A DNA stretch of 15,724 nt from JBFXAM01 sp050184295 (GTDB taxonomy: Bacteria; Planctomycetota; Phycisphaerae; UBA1845; Fen-1342). This document shows, piece after piece, positions 13,721 through 15,724 of this stretch. Location of the stretch: positions 1 through 15,724 of the forward strand of contig JBFXAM010000106.1 in the NCBI GenBank assembly GCA_050184295.1. Direction: 5' to 3'. A program made the translations under genes and the position numbers. The notes beneath the pieces are model-generated. The model was not told where the DNA came from. It did not search any database and saw only the letters and a list, made by a program, of their open reading frames with translations. Positions within the stretch are counted from its first letter, which is position 1. Every line of letters begins with the position of its first letter.

Positions 13721-14173
13721 GTGGCGTACATCACAGTGACGCAACTGAGCGAGCGCCTGGGCGCGACGATTTACACGCGGCTGACCGATCGCGAAGGCGG
13801 CAAAGCGGCGAGTGCGGCGGTCGCGGCGCAGATCGTCGCGGAGGCGGAAGCGGAGGCGGACAGCTACCTGGCGCGGCGGTTCGCGACGCCGGTCGACCTG
13901 AGTGCGCGGCCGGAGCTGGCGGCGGTGTTGCAGGCGCGGGTGCTGGACCTGGCGGAGCACGGCGCGTGGAAGGGGTCACCTTTTGTGAACGACCTGCCGA
14001 GCCGTGTGCGCGCGCTGTACGCAGCGGCGATCGCGTGGTTCGAGGAAGTGGCGCGGGGTGCGGTGGAGCTTCCGGCGGCGGCGCCGGCGGCGGGGCGGGT
14101 GGCGACGAACGATGCGGCGCGGGTGAGCGGATCGGCGCGGACGCTCACGGCGGATGAGCTGGACGGGCTGTAG
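13721..14173 (+). CDS. Mu gp36-like DUF1320 head-tail protein
   Basis: DUF1320 proteins (Mu gp36 family) follow the major head gene in Mu-like phages and are thought to belong to the head completion or head-tail connector region. The GTG at 13721 is preferred over the GTG at 13691, because GGAGGGGGAG (13706-13715) lies directly upstream and 13691 falls inside the hairpin loop. The product has 150 residues, the usual size. Family features are AYITVTQLSERLG at the N-terminus; LTDREGGKAASAAVAAQIV; EAEADSYLARRFATPVDL, the core helix and loop; and RPELAAVLQARVLDLAEHGAW. The C-terminal 40 residues are Ala-rich and end in TADELDGL. Identification rests on these motifs and on gene order. Confidence 0.87.
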   Translation: MAYITVTQLSERLGATIYTRLTDREGGKAASAAVAAQIVAEAEAEADSYLARRFATPVDLSARPELAAVLQARVLDLAEHGAWKGSPFVNDLPSRVRALYAAAIAWFEEVARGAVELPAAAPAAGRVATNDAARVSGSARTLTADELDGL

Positions 14174-14297
14174 GGGGCGTGCGGCGGCCGCGGGGAGGGT
14201 GACGCGCGGAGCGGGGCGACGCGTGCGAGGCGTTCGGCGCGCGGCTCGTCGTGTGCGGAGGGAGGACTCGCCGGCCTGCGGGAGATCGGGAGGAGCC
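14174..14297 (+). other. 124-nt intergenic gap
   Basis: G-rich DNA with a NotI-like GCGGCCGC palindrome near its left end and GGGAGGAG (14288-14295) serving the next gene. I see no small gene or convincing promoter here. Confidence 0.5.
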
Positions 14298-14585
14298 ATG
14301 CTGGATCAACTGATCGAGAGTCTGCCGTCGCTGGGGGTGGCGGGGCTGCTGTTCGTGATGTGGTGGATCGAGCGGCAGGAGCGCGTGCGGATGCAGAACG
14401 GGCTGGCGGATTCGCTGGAGGCGGCGCGGCAGATTTCGGGGTTGAACGAGCAGTTGCTGGACGTGGTGCGGGCCAATACGGAGGCGCTTGGCGCGCTGCG
14501 CGAGGAGCTGCATACGCACCGGGTGGCGGAGAACGAGTGGATCGGGCGGTTGACGCACGGCTTGGACGCGATGCGGCCGCGATGA
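14298..14585 (+). CDS. Small holin-like membrane peptide with coiled coil
   Basis: The ATG at 14298 follows GGGAGGAG closely and gives 95 residues. A single N-terminal membrane helix (about residues 9-22, LPSLGVAGLLFVMWW) is followed by a charged amphipathic helix with heptad-like Leu/Ala spacing (about 25-80). This topology matches the BhlA/UviB holin-like peptides and other phage small membrane proteins, though I see no diagnostic signature. A lysis or membrane-anchoring role is inferred from size, topology and place after the head genes. An alternative is a tail-assembly or membrane-tether accessory protein. Confidence 0.6.
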   Translation: MLDQLIESLPSLGVAGLLFVMWWIERQERVRMQNGLADSLEAARQISGLNEQLLDVVRANTEALGALREELHTHRVAENEWIGRLTHGLDAMRPR

Positions 14586-14668
14586 GCACCGGCCGGATCG
14601 GAGCCGCGCAATCCGGACAGATCGGCGTCGGCGGGGATCGACGGGCCAATTGAGATGAAGGGGAGCGG

Positions 14669-14974
14669 ATGAATCTGGAAGCGGTGTTGAAACAGCTCGA
14701 CGCGAACGCGGCCCGCGCGTTCGTGACGGCGGCGCGGCACGTGATCGACGCGCTGCTGATCGAGGGCCAGCGGGTGCAACAGGCGCAGCCGCCGGCGCCT
14801 CGGGACTACACGACGGCGAAGCTGTCGTCGTCGTCGCCGGCAGGGGGGTGGCTGTCGGACGAGGAGCTGCGCGGCGCGGCGCAACGGATGGCGGAGGCGA
14901 TGGCGGCGGAGAAGTGGGTGGAGGGGGCGATGTTCGCGATTCGGCTGCTGTCGGCATTCGGAGGGCTGCGCTAA
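14669..14974 (+). CDS. Hypothetical phage-module protein, 101 aa
   Basis: I do not recognise this family. The ATG at 14669 is preceded by AAGGGGAG with a short spacer. The predicted protein has a soluble N-terminal helical segment (NLEAVLKQLDANAARAF...), a Gln/Pro/Ser-rich linker (about residues 35-60), and a C-terminal amphipathic helix with WVEGAMFAIRLLSAFGG. No transmembrane segment is certain. Coding support is the good ribosome-binding site, the G-biased codon use matching its neighbours, and the stop-start overlap TAATG with the next gene, which suggests co-translation. It may act with the flanking membrane proteins. Confidence 0.6.
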   Translation: MNLEAVLKQLDANAARAFVTAARHVIDALLIEGQRVQQAQPPAPRDYTTAKLSSSSPAGGWLSDEELRGAAQRMAEAMAAEKWVEGAMFAIRLLSAFGGLR

Positions 14975-15537
14975 TGGGGGAGCCGGGGAGGACTCTTTCG
15001 GCGCGGGGCGGGAGCGGTCGAGCGTGTCTGGGGCTGGTGGTCTCGGTGATGGGCCTGATCGGCTGCACAGGGGAGTCGACGCGCGTGGCGCTGGAGTCGC
15101 AGCGGCGGGCGGATGTCGTGCAGCAGGCGATCTTCGAGCGGCAGCACGACGGGTTGCGCGTGCTGCTGTTTCGCGACACGCTCCGGCAACTCGACGAGGC
15201 CGGCGAGCCGCTGGGCGACGAGCAGCGGATGGTGCTGAACTCGGCGTGGAATGAACGCGACATGGTCGAGTTCTGGGCGCTCCAGAACGAGCGGGCGAAG
15301 GCGCTGCGCCTGATCGGCGTGGACGCAAAGCTCTTTGGCGATCAGTCGGTGATCGACCTGTTGGTGAAAGCGGTGGAGCGGCGTGTGGATCGCGCGGAGC
15401 AGGCGATCGTGGAGACGACGGCGCGCGCCGCGGCCGAGCGAACGACGACGCGGCCCACGGCGGGCGCTGGGTCGGCGGACCGCGGGGAGGGCCGTGGAGC
15501 GGCGGAGCAGGCGATCGAGTCGAGTGGAGGGGAATAG
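14974..15537 (+). CDS. Putative phage-module lipoprotein
   Basis: The ATG at 14974 overlaps the previous stop (TAATG) and has GGAGGG (14960-14965) 8 nt upstream, giving 187 residues. The N-terminus is Arg-containing, with a hydrophobic stretch ending in the lipobox L-I-G-C at Cys31, so export and lipid attachment are expected. The mature part is mostly helical and charged (ALESQRRADVVQQAIFERQ, LLFRDTLRQLDEAGEPLG, KAVERRVDRAEQAIVETTAR), likely coiled coil, with a Thr/Gly/Glu-rich tail. A lipoprotein flanked by two holin-like genes recalls an outer-membrane spanin, although it is longer than most. A superinfection-exclusion lipoprotein or a host-derived gene are alternatives. Confidence 0.65.
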   Translation: MGEPGRTLSARGGSGRACLGLVVSVMGLIGCTGESTRVALESQRRADVVQQAIFERQHDGLRVLLFRDTLRQLDEAGEPLGDEQRMVLNSAWNERDMVEFWALQNERAKALRLIGVDAKLFGDQSVIDLLVKAVERRVDRAEQAIVETTARAAAERTTTRPTAGAGSADRGEGRGAAEQAIESSGGE

Positions 15538-15538
15538 C

Positions 15539-15724
15539 GTGGAGCAGCCGGGGACGGGCTGGCGGCGGTGGCTGTGGCCGCTGGCGAGCCGGAAAATTCA
15601 GGTGGCTCTGGCGACGGTGGTCGTGGCATACGCGGCGCAGGCGGGCTGGGTGTTGCAGGAGGAGACCGTGGGGACGGTGTTGGGGGGGGGCGTGGCGCTG
15701 ATCCTGGGGATCGCGCACGAGGAC
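15539..15724 (+). CDS. Holin-like membrane protein (3' end outside window)
   Basis: The GTG at 15539 follows GTGGAGGGG (15524-15532) and lies 1 nt after the lipoprotein stop. The 62 visible residues start MEQPGTGWRRWLWPLASRKIQV, shown here only as its first motif, and contain two hydrophobic segments (VALATVVVAYAAQAGWVL and VGTVLGGGVALILGIAHED). The SRKxxVA start of helix 1 and the ILG-x-x-x-x-D end of helix 2 recall small phage holin-like proteins. A run of nine G (15682-15690) lies inside the second helix and could be a slippage site. The gene is cut by the window edge, so length and completeness are unknown. Confidence 0.6.
   Translation, partial: MEQPGTGWRRWLWPLASRKIQVALATVVVAYAAQAGWVLQEETVGTVLGGGVALILGIAHED

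Noticed and set aside
14582..14653. 23-codon frame overlapping the holin-like gene stop by ATGA
   Set aside because: The overlap is attractive, but there is no ribosome-binding site and the Gly-rich peptide is featureless and short.

Overview
The window is very GC-rich (about 70% by eye) with many GTG/TTG starts and strong Shine-Dalgarno sequences. It joins two unrelated blocks. The first is the distal end of a 14-subunit respiratory complex I operon, nuoJ-K-L-M-N, on the + strand (1-6616). The second is a block of phage head and accessory genes with Mu-like homology, also on the + strand (8580 to the window end). A single minus-strand gene for a multi-pass membrane protein of unknown function (6776-8245) lies between them. 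The NuoJ/L/M/N proteins carry Ala/Pro-rich insertions and tails of a kind I associate with Planctomycetota (perhaps Phycisphaerae-like lineages). That placement is an inference from sequence style, not a demonstrated assignment.

Region 1 (1-6616): the proton-pumping membrane arm of NADH:quinone oxidoreductase. nuoK-L-M-N are packed with 1-19 nt gaps. nuoJ and nuoK are separated by an unusual 192-nt, hairpin-rich spacer. The recognised nuoJ frame is preceded, in the same frame, by coding-like sequence that ends at a TAG (88-90). The stop falls inside what would be a continuous transmembrane helix, so nuoJ either starts at the adjacent GTG or is interrupted or recoded.

Region 2 (6617-8579): a short convergent intergenic stretch with a hairpin, the minus-strand membrane protein, and a 334-nt divergent intergenic region. 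The last holds alternating inverted GC repeats, a small AT-rich patch, a 14-nt palindrome and the Shine-Dalgarno of the portal gene.

Region 3 (8580-15724): a structural module ordered as Mu gp29-like portal, GNAT acetyltransferase, Mu gpI-like protease/scaffold, two-domain capsid-cement-like protein, Mu gpT-like major head protein, and Mu gp36-like (DUF1320) protein. Four small genes follow: a holin-like single-TM coiled-coil peptide, an unknown 101-aa protein, a lipoprotein, and a second holin-like membrane protein cut by the window end. No terminase, MuF-type minicapsid protein, transposase, integrase or repressor is visible. The GNAT gene sits where Mu carries its F-type head morphogenesis gene. 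The portal is the first gene of the block and directly abuts host DNA, so the block is either a degraded or rearranged Mu-like prophage or a domesticated, gene-transfer-agent-like head cluster. The sequence alone does not decide between these.
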